Positions 1-7,977 of a DNA stretch of 64,000 bases are shown piece by piece. The notes below the pieces were generated by a model, which saw only the letters and a list, made by a program, of their open reading frames with translations, ran no database searches and was not told where the DNA came from. The number at the start of each line of letters is the position of its first letter. Positions within the stretch are counted from its first letter, which is position 1. A program made the position numbers and the translations under genes. The DNA is from PNAI01 sp035501735. Its GTDB lineage: Bacteria; Pseudomonadota; Alphaproteobacteria; Rhizobiales; Xanthobacteraceae. The DNA is taken from assembly GCA_035501735.1 (NCBI GenBank), contig DATJVR010000064.1, forward strand, positions 111,857-175,856, given 5' to 3'.

Positions 1-665
1 AGAAGGATGTAGGGGTCCTCAAGCACCGCCTCCATTCGTTCTGCATCGGTTATGAAATAGGGCGAGAGAAATCCACGGTCGAATTGCATTCCTTCGACCA
101 CGTCGAGGACCGTTTCGGTGGTCTTTGATTCCTCGACCGAGATGACCCCTTCGCCGCCCACCTTTTCCATCGCATTGGCTACCAGTTCGCCAATCGATGG
201 ATCGTTGTGCGCGGAGATGGTTGCCACCTGCGCTTTTTCTTTCTTGGTTTGAACCGGACGCGCCATGGCGCGTAACGCATCGATCGCGCTCTTTAATCCT
301 CGGTCGAGGCCCTTCTTGATGTCGACCGCACTGGCGCCAGCGACCACGTTGCGCACGCCATCGGCGAAGATCGAATGGGCGATAATTGTTGAAGTACTGG
401 TGCCGTCGCCGACCAGCTCGCCGGTCTTCTCGGCCGCCTGTCGCAAAACTTGCGCGCCCAGATTTTCTTCGGCGTCTTTAAGGTCGAACTCTTTGGCAAT
501 CGTCACGCCGTCATTGCAGACGACTGGGGATCCCCATTTCTTCTGAATCAGAACGGATTTCGATTTTGGGCCCAGGGTAACCCGCACGGCATCCACCAGT
601 TGTGTGGCGCCGCGCAGAATTTTTTCTCGGGCGGCGGAGCGAAAGAGAACCTGTTTGTGGGGCAT
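1..665 (-). CDS. groEL: Chaperonin GroEL, N-terminal part (gene runs off the window)
   Basis: About 221 N-terminal residues of the 60-kDa ATP-dependent folding chaperonin are visible. They begin MPHKQVLFRSAAREKILRGA, followed by the equatorial-domain signatures VTLGPKSKSV and VGDGTSTSTIIAHS, which bind nucleotide and hold the catalytic Asp. The C-terminal two thirds lie beyond position 1. No groES precedes it: the divergent neighbour is fixK, so this is an orphan groEL paralogue rather than the housekeeping groESL. The N-terminus (PHKQVLF, extra Arg residues, KKWGSP) diverges from the usual AAKDVKF-type start. A FixK-type box lies 67 bp upstream, and I saw no CIRCE element. Family call firm; the specialised anaerobic role is inferred. 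Confidence 0.95.
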   Translation of the reverse strand, partial: MPHKQVLFRSAAREKILRGATQLVDAVRVTLGPKSKSVLIQKKWGSPVVCNDGVTIAKEFDLKDAEENLGAQVLRQAAEKTGELVGDGTSTSTIIAHSIFADGVRNVVAGASAVDIKKGLDRGLKSAIDALRAMARPVQTKKEKAQVATISAHNDPSIGELVANAMEKVGGEGVISVEESKTTETVLDVVEGMQFDRGFLSPYFITDAERMEAVLEDPYIL

Positions 666-731
666 GGAGAAATTCCTCTGCAAACGGGACGTAAAATCAG
701 ACCAAATATCCAGCTCGCCCAGGTCTAAGCT

Positions 732-745
732 TTGATTTGTCTCAA
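732..745. promoter_or_regulatory. FixK/FNR-type box
   Basis: TTGATTTGTCTCAA fits the rhizobial FixK consensus TTG(A/C)-N6-(T/G)CAA. It sits 67 bp ahead of groEL (minus strand) and 115 bp ahead of fixK, so it could serve groEL or feed back on fixK. Confidence 0.7.
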
Positions 746-775
746 TTTCCAAAGGATTTGAGCCCTACGGGGTAG

Positions 776-801
776 CCCTTAGGGGCATTATCTGAATTTT
801 C
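776..801 (+). promoter_or_regulatory. Conserved promoter element, possible FixJ-type site, ahead of fixK
   Basis: This 26-bp stretch starts CCCTTAGGGGCATTATC and ends GAATTTTC, about 60 bp before the fixK start. The same element with one mismatch recurs at 41764-41789 ahead of another gene, at nearly the same distance. CCCTTA resembles the half-site seen in FixJ-activated fixK promoters as I remember them. FixJ is an inference; the duplication is directly visible. Confidence 0.5.
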
Positions 802-859
802 AAGAACATCCGTGGTCGGCATCCTTTAACCATCAGGGTCGCTTCAGGGGATATCGACC

Positions 860-1537
860 ATGTCAATGCATGCCCACTCAACGAACTCAACAGCTCCGGC
901 TCGCATCGGTCGCGTGAGCCCTCCAAAGTCACAGGACCATTCGGATATCGAAATGATGGGCGTGATCATGCCATTTGAACGCAACGTCGAGATCTACGGC
1001 GAGGACGAGCCAGCCGACTATCTTTACAAGGTCGTAAGTGGCGCGGTCCGCACCTACAAGATTCTGGCCGACGGACGCCGGCAAATCGGAGCCTTCTACT
1101 TGCCCGGTGATGTTTTCGGGCTCGAAATGGGGAGCGCACACACGTTTTCTTCGGAAGCGATTGCCGACTCGAAGGTGTTGGTGATCAAGCGCAGTTCGGT
1201 CGCGACGCTGGCGGCCAGCAATAATAGCGTTGCTCAGCAGCTTTGGACCATTACGGCTCGCGAACTTCGCCGCGTTGAGGCACGCCTCATGCTGCTGATC
1301 AAGACTGCGGAAGAACGGGTGGCCGGTTTTCTGCTGGAAATGATCAAGCGCAGCAATGATGCAGGAACGGTTGAGCTGCCGATGTCTCGCCAGGACATCG
1401 CGGACTACCTCGGACTCACGATCGAAACGGTGTCACGCACGATGACGCAGCTCGAACACTCGGCCGCGATCGCATTGCCGAGTTCGCGGCGGGTCGTGAT
1501 TCGGAATCGCTCGGCATTGAATCGATTGAATGGTTGA
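860..1537 (+). CDS. fixK: Crp/Fnr-family transcription regulator, FixK type
   Basis: A 225-aa activator with a cyclic-nucleotide-binding-like beta-barrel (about residues 35-145), a dimerisation helix (RRVEARLMLLIKTAEERV) and a C-terminal winged helix-turn-helix. The recognition helix IETVSRTMTQL carries the E-SR pattern of proteins that read TTGA half-sites. There is no N-terminal cysteine cluster, so it cannot bind an FNR-type Fe-S centre. It therefore looks like FixK, which is normally induced by the FixLJ oxygen sensor. A duplicated FixJ-like element precedes it. The small membrane protein at 1565 follows closely and may be co-transcribed. It is the obvious candidate regulator for the boxes throughout the window; fixLJ themselves are not here. 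Confidence 0.9.
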   Translation: MSMHAHSTNSTAPARIGRVSPPKSQDHSDIEMMGVIMPFERNVEIYGEDEPADYLYKVVSGAVRTYKILADGRRQIGAFYLPGDVFGLEMGSAHTFSSEAIADSKVLVIKRSSVATLAASNNSVAQQLWTITARELRRVEARLMLLIKTAEERVAGFLLEMIKRSNDAGTVELPMSRQDIADYLGLTIETVSRTMTQLEHSAAIALPSSRRVVIRNRSALNRLNG

Positions 1538-1564
1538 ATTTGACCGTTGTAGGGAGAGACAGCT

Positions 1565-1777
1565 ATGAACAGTTCTCTTGTCCGCGCCGATGTTGCCACA
1601 CACGTTCGGATCGTGGCCTTGGCATTGATCGCTGGCATCCTAGTCGTAGTGATCGGGATCACGGCTCGCGTGGCTTCGGAAGCAACGCGAGTGGCAGTGT
1701 TGCGGGTGGAATCGCCGATCACTCAGCCAAGTGCGCCACCGGTCAAGCCCGCGAGCGGCGAGGTTGTATTGGTCTAA
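1565..1777 (+). CDS. Small single-pass membrane protein
   Basis: A 70-aa protein with a good ribosome binding site (GGGAGAGACAGCT) 28 bp after fixK. Residues about 13-33 (VRIVALALIAGILVVVIGITA) form one membrane helix. The rest is a Pro/Val-rich tail ending PASGEVVLV. I recall similar short proteins near fixK genes in rhizobia but know no function. Spacing suggests co-transcription with fixK. A role at the membrane during oxygen limitation is only a guess. Confidence 0.65.
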   Translation: MNSSLVRADVATHVRIVALALIAGILVVVIGITARVASEATRVAVLRVESPITQPSAPPVKPASGEVVLV

Positions 1778-1809
1778 GCGGACAAAAATCCGCTCCGCTG
1801 AAGTTGGTC

Positions 1810-2025
1810 ATGCCCTATCCAAGCAATGCGGACCTTCCGGTCGCGATTCGCCGCCATCTGCCGCCCCACGCGCAGGATATTTACCGCGCCGCGTTCAATC
1901 ATGCTTTCGCGGCGCACGAGGGCGATCCACGGCAGGAGGAGGCCTCCCATCGAATTGCTTGGGCTGCCGTCAAACGCTCTTACGTGAAGGTTGGCGACAG
2001 TTGGATTGCGCGCGTCGAAACTTAA
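1810..2025 (+). CDS. ChaB family protein
   Basis: A 71-aa protein starting MPYPSNADLPVAIRRHLPPH. The block AQDIYRAAFNHAF, then EEASHRIAWAAVKRSYVK, is the ChaB signature. ChaB was named as a putative regulator of the ChaA cation/proton antiporter, but its biochemical role is unclear, and no chaA is nearby. A longer frame is open upstream from 1534, but only the part from the ATG at 1810 matches the family, so that start was chosen. It follows the small membrane protein by 32 bp. Confidence 0.85.
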   Translation: MPYPSNADLPVAIRRHLPPHAQDIYRAAFNHAFAAHEGDPRQEEASHRIAWAAVKRSYVKVGDSWIARVET

Positions 2026-2065
2026 TAGAATAGATTATAGACCCCTGCCGATAGAACTGAATGGC

Positions 2066-2079
2066 TTGATTTGGCGCAA
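2066..2079. promoter_or_regulatory. FixK-type box
   Basis: TTGATTTGGCGCAA, a box with the GCAA right half permitted for rhizobial FixK proteins. It lies 100 bp before the DUF3775 gene and may drive the run of genes up to the host-attachment protein. Confidence 0.6.
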
Positions 2080-2178
2080 AGCGATATGGTCAGAGCCAAG
2101 TAGTTTGGATTGAAACTTCAGGCATGCTTTCCGGTTCACCCTTATGGATCAAGCAAGCTGAGAATGGAGTGCCTCGCG

Positions 2179-2583
2179 ATGACAATTACAAGGCCATCAC
2201 TATCCATCTCGCCCGATAAGGTCTGCTACTTCATCGTCAAGGCGCGCGAGTTCGACGTTAAAGACGTCGTCACCGATCCCGATTCCGGATCCAATCCCGC
2301 CGATGACGCCATGATTGCTGTCTTGGAAGATCATCGCGACGATCCGACCCAACAGGAACTGCGAGCCTTCATCGGCGCCCTCACTGAGGATGAGCAGATC
2401 GATCTTGTGGCCTTGACTTGGCTTGGCCGCGGCGATGGAACCATCGCTGACTGGGACGATCTGCGACAGGAAGCGGCTCGTCTACACAATAACCGCACAG
2501 CTGCCTATCTACTCGCCAAACCAATGCTGGCAGATCATCTCGCGGAAGGATTGTCGCAATTCGGCATTTCTTGCGCGGATTAG
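2179..2583 (+). CDS. DUF3775 family protein, copy 1
   Basis: A 134-aa protein. The family core is LSISPDKVCYFIVKAREFDV, then the acidic DPDSGSNPADD, LTEDEQIDLVALTWLGRGD, and a C-terminal HNNRTAAYLL. The start at 2179 is preceded by GGAG at a 9-bp spacing; an in-frame ATG at 2164 is also possible. A close paralogue with the same motif order lies at 41201-41656, and both are preceded by FixK-type boxes. Function unknown. The protein is acidic and probably cytoplasmic. Confidence 0.8.
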   Translation: MTITRPSLSISPDKVCYFIVKAREFDVKDVVTDPDSGSNPADDAMIAVLEDHRDDPTQQELRAFIGALTEDEQIDLVALTWLGRGDGTIADWDDLRQEAARLHNNRTAAYLLAKPMLADHLAEGLSQFGISCAD

Positions 2584-2624
2584 CTACCCACTCTTCACCA
2601 CGACCAATTACGAGGGCCACTTCA

Positions 2625-3191
2625 ATGGAAACTCCCGTCCGAATCGAATACAGAGGAATTGACGCGACCAGCCGCATACGCGACACAATCAAGACACATG
2701 TCGATGAATTTGAATCGCGCTTCGGTCGCGTGACGGCGTGCAACGTCACGCTAAAGGCGCCGAGTGGTCATCATCGTACCGGCGGTCAATACGAGGTGCA
2801 TATACGCTTGGCGCTGCCGGACGGCCGTGAAGTCAACATCGGGCGGACGCCTAAAGCGGACGAGCGGTATTCGGACATTGACTTTGCGATCGCCGATGCA
2901 TTCCACCGCGCCCGTCGCCGTCTGCAGGATCAAGTCGGGGAAATGCAGGGCAAGACCAAGACCCACGAAGAGTTGCCGCTGGCAACCGTATCTCGACTCG
3001 AACCGATCGATGGATTTGGTATTTTGGAGACGAACGACGGACGCGAAATCTATTTCCATCAAAATAGTGTCCTCAATGATTCATTTTCGAAGCTCAAGGT
3101 TGGAACGCGGGTTGCCTTCTCCGAAGAGGCCGGCGAAAAAGGTCCGCAGGCAAGCACTGTCAGGATCTTGGGCAAACACGGTATGAGATGA
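2625..3191 (+). CDS. Ribosome hibernation factor HPF/RaiA domain fused to a cold-shock domain
   Basis: A 188-aa protein. Residues about 5-100 form an S30AE (HPF/RaiA/YfiA) domain: PVRIEYRGIDATSRIRDTI, then GGQYEVHIRLALPDGREVNI. Such domains bind the 30S decoding site and silence idle ribosomes. Residues about 115-185 (ATVSRLEPIDGFGILETNDG, IYFHQNSVL, KLKVGTRVAF) are a cold-shock/S1-like nucleic-acid-binding barrel. The fusion differs from the usual long HPF, whose C-terminal domain mediates 100S dimers, so it may tether ribosomes or bind RNA instead. It lies 41 bp after DUF3775 and likely shares its FixK-controlled transcript. Confidence 0.88.
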   Translation: METPVRIEYRGIDATSRIRDTIKTHVDEFESRFGRVTACNVTLKAPSGHHRTGGQYEVHIRLALPDGREVNIGRTPKADERYSDIDFAIADAFHRARRRLQDQVGEMQGKTKTHEELPLATVSRLEPIDGFGILETNDGREIYFHQNSVLNDSFSKLKVGTRVAFSEEAGEKGPQASTVRILGKHGMR

Positions 3192-3242
3192 TCAAAGGCC
3201 GCACGCCGCGGCGAAGCATGGGACTTCCGAATAAGGACTAGC

Positions 3243-5768
3243 ATGGTGCGTTCGTTGGAAAACTTGCCTGCAGTAGATGCCGCCGCGCGTACTGAGAAAA
3301 TCGAAGACGCGTCCGGCACAGGCGTTCCGCAACCGGTGAGAAGCAAAGCGCCAAATCTTCTGCGCCCCCTGCCGGCAGATCAGCTGTATCGCCCGGCCGA
3401 TATCTCAAAGCTCTCATTTAAGACCACGGCCGAATTGCAACCTATTGACGGCATGATCGGTCAACAGCGGGCGCAGGACGCCATCAAATTGGGCGTCGGC
3501 ATCGATAAACCCGGATTCAACCTGTTCGTAATCGGCCCGTATGGGGCGCGAATGCAGGAGGCCGTCAAGGCCGTGCTCTTAACGGAGGCGCGCGAAAAAC
3601 CGAAGCCCGAGGACTGGGTTTACGTCAACAATTTCGAAGAAAAGGACAAGCCGATCGCGATCGAACTGCCCGCTGGCCGAGCGCGGAAATTTGCCGCAGC
3701 GATGCACGATTTGATTGACGATTTGAAAGCGGCGCTTCCCGCCATGTTTCAAAGTGAGGATTACCAGACCCGCAGAAGCGCGATCGATGAAACGTTCCAA
3801 AAGAAGCAAGGCGAAGCATTCAACGCCTTGCGCGAAAAAGCTGGCGCGAAAAGCGTTGTGATAGTGCGTACCCCGTTCGGATTTGCACTGGCTCCGGCCG
3901 AGAACGACCAGGTCGTTCCACCCGAGCAATTTCACACCTGGCCTGAGGCAAAGCGAAAGGTCATTCAGGAAGCGATCCAGAGCTTGGAAAAGGAGCTCGA
4001 ACACATCGTTCGTCAAATCCCGCTTTGGGAAAGAGATCGGCGTGATGAGCTTCGCAAATTCAATCGTGAAACTGCGAAATTTGCTGTTGACCAACAGATC
4101 GATGAGACCAAGGCGGGATTTGCCGATCTGCCGCGGGTTATTGATTACATCGAAAAGGTACGGGCCGACATCATCGAGAATGTGGCTCCCTTCATTGTCA
4201 AGGAGGACGAAGACGGCGACGAAACGAGTGACGAGAGGCTTGGCAATCCCTTCGAGAGGTACGAAATCAATGTGCTTGTGGCGGACGGTGACGCGGCCGG
4301 CGCGCCGGTCATCGAAGAATTGCATCCGACCCTCGGAAATCTCATCGGCCATATCGACTACATTTCCACACGTGGAGTCTTGATAACAAATTTCCGCCTG
4401 ATCAAAGCGGGCGCCCTGCACCGTGCCAATGGCGGCTATCTCTTGCTCGATATTCGCAGTCTTCTAACCGAGCCATTCAGCTGGACGGCATTGAAGCGAG
4501 CGATACTGCAGGGTGAAATCAGGATCGAAGACGTCAGCCGCTTCCTGGGTTTCACCAGTACCGTTTCACTTGAGCCCGACCCCATCCCGCTGAAGGTCAA
4601 GGTCGTCCTGTTCGGCGATCGATTGCTCTATTTCCTGTTAGCCGCCTATGACCCTGAAGTCAGTCAGCACTTCAAGGTACTGGCGGATTTCGAGAACGAC
4701 TTGGAACGCACACCCGGGAACGAGGAGCTCCTGGCGCGTTTCATCGCCACGATAACCCAGCGCGACGCACTCAAGCCATTCGATCGCGAGGCTGTCGGCC
4801 TCGTGTTGGAATATGCTGCACGTCTCGCCGATCATTCAAATAAGCTCACGCTGCTCCTGGAAAAGCTTCGTGATGTTCTGAGCGAATCCGATTTTTGGGC
4901 CGGGGATGCCAAACGCAGCACGGTATCACGTGTTGATGTCGAACGGGCATTGACCGCTCGGATCGAGCGCGCCTCTCGTATCAGGGATCGCGTGCAGGAA
5001 TCGATCCTTGAAGAGGTTGCGCTCATCGACACGACGGGCTCGAAGACAGGTCAAATCAACGGTCTGAGTGTCAGCGAACTTGGCGGATTTTCATTCGGAC
5101 GTCCGACGCGGATCACATGTCAGGTTAGGCCGGGCGCTGGAAAAGTCGTCGATATAGAGCGCGAAGTCGAGTTGGGCGGGCCGATCCATTCGAAAGGCGT
5201 ATTGATCCTGTCCGGTTTTCTGGCGGGCCGTTACGCGCTCGATGTCCCAATGTCACTTTATGCGAGCTTGGTGTTTGAACAATCTTATAGCGGCGTGGAG
5301 GGTGACAGCGCATCTTCCGCCGAACTCTACGCCCTTATGTCGGCTCTGGCCGACATTCCATTGCGGCAAGATTTGGCAGTCACAGGTTCGGTCAATCAAC
5401 GCGGTGAAGTTCAAGCAATTGGCGGCGTCAACGAGAAAATCGAAGGCTTTTTTGACATTTGCAAAGCGCGCGGCCTTACCGGCAGTCAAGGCGTCCTTAT
5501 TCCCAATTCCAACGTTCAGCATCTGATGTTGCGTCGTGACGTGGTAGAGGCCTGTATGGCTGGCAAATTTGCGATTTATCCCGTGAGCACGGTCTATGAA
5601 GGCATTGCTTTACTGACGGGAGTCGGGGCCGGCGAGCGCGGCCCGGATGGCGAATACCCCGGCGGCAGCATCAATCGCCGGATAGAGGATCAGCTGCGAT
5701 CGTTCGCCAATATTCGAAAAATCTTCGGCCGCTCACCCGAGCGCGCCGTCTCGGCCGATCAGTCATGA
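3243..5768 (+). CDS. Lon-like (S16) ATP-dependent protease, AAA_32 type
   Basis: An 841-aa protein of the LonB-like family (COG1067). The C-terminal proteolytic domain (about residues 570-780) shows the catalytic Ser in GVEGDSASSAELYALMSAL and the catalytic Lys in AIGGVNEKIEGFF, together the S16 Ser-Lys dyad. The N-terminal half contains the family-specific ATPase/lid region with HRANGGYLLLDIRSLL. The expected Walker A is degenerate: FVIGPYGARMQ has no GK(T/S), which questions ATP hydrolysis at that site. The gene overlaps the next (USP) gene by 4 bp, implying translational coupling. It probably degrades damaged or regulatory proteins during stress; no substrate can be read from sequence. Confidence 0.88.
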   Translation: MVRSLENLPAVDAAARTEKIEDASGTGVPQPVRSKAPNLLRPLPADQLYRPADISKLSFKTTAELQPIDGMIGQQRAQDAIKLGVGIDKPGFNLFVIGPYGARMQEAVKAVLLTEAREKPKPEDWVYVNNFEEKDKPIAIELPAGRARKFAAAMHDLIDDLKAALPAMFQSEDYQTRRSAIDETFQKKQGEAFNALREKAGAKSVVIVRTPFGFALAPAENDQVVPPEQFHTWPEAKRKVIQEAIQSLEKELEHIVRQIPLWERDRRDELRKFNRETAKFAVDQQIDETKAGFADLPRVIDYIEKVRADIIENVAPFIVKEDEDGDETSDERLGNPFERYEINVLVADGDAAGAPVIEELHPTLGNLIGHIDYISTRGVLITNFRLIKAGALHRANGGYLLLDIRSLLTEPFSWTALKRAILQGEIRIEDVSRFLGFTSTVSLEPDPIPLKVKVVLFGDRLLYFLLAAYDPEVSQHFKVLADFENDLERTPGNEELLARFIATITQRDALKPFDREAVGLVLEYAARLADHSNKLTLLLEKLRDVLSESDFWAGDAKRSTVSRVDVERALTARIERASRIRDRVQESILEEVALIDTTGSKTGQINGLSVSELGGFSFGRPTRITCQVRPGAGKVVDIEREVELGGPIHSKGVLILSGFLAGRYALDVPMSLYASLVFEQSYSGVEGDSASSAELYALMSALADIPLRQDLAVTGSVNQRGEVQAIGGVNEKIEGFFDICKARGLTGSQGVLIPNSNVQHLMLRRDVVEACMAGKFAIYPVSTVYEGIALLTGVGAGERGPDGEYPGGSINRRIEDQLRSFANIRKIFGRSPERAVSADQS

Positions 5769-6556
5769 CCCAGCAGCTCGAATTCAGACGGATCGTCCTG
5801 GGGTTGCCCTACAATAGGCCCGGTCACGGCATGCGCTTGGCGACCGAGCTCGCCCATCTTCTCCAGCTCGATCTATTTGGACTGTTTGTCGAAGAGGAGA
5901 GCCTCAGAGGCCTTGCCGCACTGCCCTTTGCACGTGAATTCCGGCCTCTCGGCGGCGGCTGGCAACCGCTCAATATGGAGCAATTGTCTCGCGATTTTGA
6001 GATTGCCGGGAAAAGCGCCGAGAAAGTTTTCACTGAGGCAGCAAAAACTCTTCGAACAACTTGCAAGTTCGAGGTTGTTCGAGGCTCGATGGCAGAAACG
6101 ATCGCGTCGATTTCTCGTGCCGGCGACATCGTTTTGATTACGGAACCGGAAGGCGCCGCAGATCGAACATCCCCTCAATTCCTTTCAAGCCTCAATGCAG
6201 CCTTGCGCTCGGCGGCAGCCGTGCTGCTCGTGCCAAGCCGAATAGCACGCCATTCTGGCGCCATTGTCGCCGTGGCTCATGAACCTGACGATCCGAGCAT
6301 CGATGTCGCTAAAGCAATTGCGCTCGCATCCAGAGAGGAACTTGTTGTCCTTGAGACGGCCCAATCCGGCATCGGGGCCGCAGTAGGGAACGTCGCAGAG
6401 AGGCTGATCGTTATTTCAAGGGTCCCTGGATCGTCTCCGTCGGCAATTGCATCGTTGCGGCGCGTTCCGATATTGATCGTTGATCGGACGCGGGGAAAAT
6501 TCGGAATCGATCGAAGTTCCAGACTCGAGGTCGAAGACTTCGAAGCGAAACAATAG
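5765..6556 (+). CDS. Universal-stress-protein-like protein
   Basis: A 263-aa protein, translationally coupled to the Lon-like protease. The N-terminal half begins FRRIVLGLPYNRPGHGMRLA and continues with LDLFGLFVEEESLRG, a Usp-fold Rossmann-like pattern; a second, weaker half follows from about residue 150 (GAIVAVAHEPDDPSIDVAKA). The classical ATP-binding G-2X-G-9X-G(S/T) motif is not evident, so it is probably a non-nucleotide-binding or degenerate USP. Context suggests a stress role with the protease. Assignment to USP is moderate. Confidence 0.65.
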   Translation: MTQQLEFRRIVLGLPYNRPGHGMRLATELAHLLQLDLFGLFVEEESLRGLAALPFAREFRPLGGGWQPLNMEQLSRDFEIAGKSAEKVFTEAAKTLRTTCKFEVVRGSMAETIASISRAGDIVLITEPEGAADRTSPQFLSSLNAALRSAAAVLLVPSRIARHSGAIVAVAHEPDDPSIDVAKAIALASREELVVLETAQSGIGAAVGNVAERLIVISRVPGSSPSAIASLRRVPILIVDRTRGKFGIDRSSRLEVEDFEAKQ

Positions 6557-6567
6557 TGGAGGCATGA

Positions 6568-7011
6568 ATGTCGAATGCAAAAATCAACAGCGGCGATTGG
6601 GTGGTGGTGTGCGACGGCCGTAAGGCGCTCATTCTGGAAAACATTGGCGACCAGAAATTTCCAAATTTGCGAACGATCGAAACGCGCGAACAAAAAGACC
6701 CTCCGACGCGCGAGCAGGGAACGTCCGGTCCGGGCAGTACGCATCCGTCGGTTGGAACAGCGCGAAGCAGTGTCGATCAAACGGACTGGCATGACGAGGC
6801 CGAGCGAACGTTTCTGCATGCCTTAGTGAGCCACCTCGACACTGCCATCAGGGCTGGGCAAACGAAACACCTTTTCGTGGTGGCACCGCCGCGCGCTCTT
6901 GGCATGTTGCGGCAGGTCTATACCACGCCTATCCGGAATGCCTTGAAGGAAGAGGTGGACAAAGACCTCGTGCATGCGCCGGTTCGTGACATCGAGAAGC
7001 GATTTTCGTAA
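6568..7011 (+). CDS. Host attachment family protein
   Basis: A 147-aa protein beginning MSNAKINSGDWVVVCDGRKA. It has the family's variable middle (KDPPTREQGTSGPGSTH) and the conserved C-terminal half FLHALVSHLDTAIRAG, KHLFVVAPPRALGMLR and KEEVDKDLVHAPVRDIEKRF. The family was named from a rhizobial mutant impaired in attachment to plant cells but is found widely, and its fold resembles release-factor eRF1-like domains. A GGAGG ribosome binding site lies 5 bp before the start. It is the last gene of the 2.1-7.0 kb unit. The real activity is not established. Confidence 0.8.
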   Translation: MSNAKINSGDWVVVCDGRKALILENIGDQKFPNLRTIETREQKDPPTREQGTSGPGSTHPSVGTARSSVDQTDWHDEAERTFLHALVSHLDTAIRAGQTKHLFVVAPPRALGMLRQVYTTPIRNALKEEVDKDLVHAPVRDIEKRFS

Positions 7012-7055
7012 AGACTCGCGCCTTCAGCAATCTTGGCACGCGAAACTGTCTAACC

Positions 7056-7079
7056 CGCCGGAGTCAATGACCGGCGTTT
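7056..7079 (+). terminator. Possible intrinsic terminator
   Basis: Inverted repeat CGCCGG / CCGGCG with a 9-nt loop followed by only three T residues, 45 bp after the host-attachment gene. Position is right but the T tract is weak. Confidence 0.3.
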
Positions 7080-7220
7080 GATCCGCATTGCTTTCGAATA
7101 TCTCTGCGAAGCATGAAATATTTTTATCGTCGTGAGATCGAAGCCGATGAATCACACCACGACCAGGGACCAGCGCGCATTGTTCGCGTGACTGCAGTCG
7201 CGACGCTTTGAACTGCAAAA

Positions 7221-7234
7221 TTGATCTTTCTCAA
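7221..7234. promoter_or_regulatory. FixK/FNR-type box
   Basis: TTGATCTTTCTCAA, 105 bp before the start of the 2Fe-2S subunit. The identical 14-mer recurs at 57840-57853. Confidence 0.7.
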
Positions 7235-7338
7235 AGCAACACGGCGCCGATCGCGCAATGGTGCTGCCGTTATTCGGGAACGGCCTTGGGAAGACGCAGC
7301 TTATCTGACTGATTTTGCTTCAATATTGGGAATGCCCG

Positions 7339-7977
7339 ATGCGTCGTCATAAGAGCTACGAACAAGATGAAAGCAAGCACGTGATGTCACGACGATCCTT
7401 CTTGAGCGGTTCGGGCGGCGGCGCGGCAGGGATCATGATGCTGGATTCCGTCGGCGGCTTGCTTAATTCCGAAGCGCGCGCGGCCGAAACATCGATCGTC
7501 GGGCCTGAGCCGGTTTCCATCGTGCTTGATGTGAACGGCACCTCGCGGACTGTTTCCGTCGAGCCGCGCATGACGCTCGCCGAAGTCCTGCGAGGCCCAC
7601 TCGATTTGACCGGCACCAAAATCGGTTGCGATCGCGGCTCCTGCTCGGCCTGCACCGTCTGGCTCGATCAGGTGCCGACTGCATCATGCATGATGCTCGC
7701 AATCGACGCCGTAGGTCGGAAGATTACGACGATCGAAGGCTTGGCACAGGACGACAAACTACATCCTGTTCAGACCGCTTTCATTGAACACGATGCATTG
7801 CAGTGCGGATTCTGCACGCCTGGGCTCGTCATGAGCTGCGCAGCGCTGGTCGAAAAAAATCCCAGTCCGACGCTCGATGACGTGAAGGCTGCAACCAGCG
7901 GCCACCTCTGTCGCTGCGGCGCCTACCCCCACGTGTTCGACGCCACACTCGACGCCGCCAAATCCAGGAAATCATGA
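7339..7977 (+). CDS. Tat-exported 2Fe-2S subunit of a molybdenum hydroxylase (xanthine dehydrogenase/PaoA-like)
   Basis: A 212-aa protein. The N-terminus has a twin-arginine signal (MSRRSFLSGSGGGAAG, then a hydrophobic stretch to ARAAET), so the enzyme is probably exported folded to the periplasm. A plant-type ferredoxin domain follows with GCDRGSCSACTVW, and an alpha-helical second 2Fe-2S domain with CGFCTPG and CRCGAYPHV. The start at 7339 places the signal near the N-terminus; an earlier ATG at 7315 is possible. It overlaps the large subunit by 4 bp. The layout resembles periplasmic aldehyde oxidoreductase PaoABC but in the order FeS-Moco-FAD. Substrate unknown. Confidence 0.9.
   Translation: MRRHKSYEQDESKHVMSRRSFLSGSGGGAAGIMMLDSVGGLLNSEARAAETSIVGPEPVSIVLDVNGTSRTVSVEPRMTLAEVLRGPLDLTGTKIGCDRGSCSACTVWLDQVPTASCMMLAIDAVGRKITTIEGLAQDDKLHPVQTAFIEHDALQCGFCTPGLVMSCAALVEKNPSPTLDDVKAATSGHLCRCGAYPHVFDATLDAAKSRKS

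Larger units (their letters stand above)
7012..7338. other. Intergenic region ahead of the molybdenum hydroxylase genes
   Basis: About 330 bp without a convincing gene. It holds a stem-loop at 7056-7076 and a FixK-type box at 7221-7234. A short minus-strand reading frame here shows no family signature and is not called. Confidence 0.6.

Noticed and set aside
7024..7218. 64-aa minus-strand frame in the intergenic region
   Set aside because: No domain, no good ribosome binding site and composition unlike the surrounding genes.
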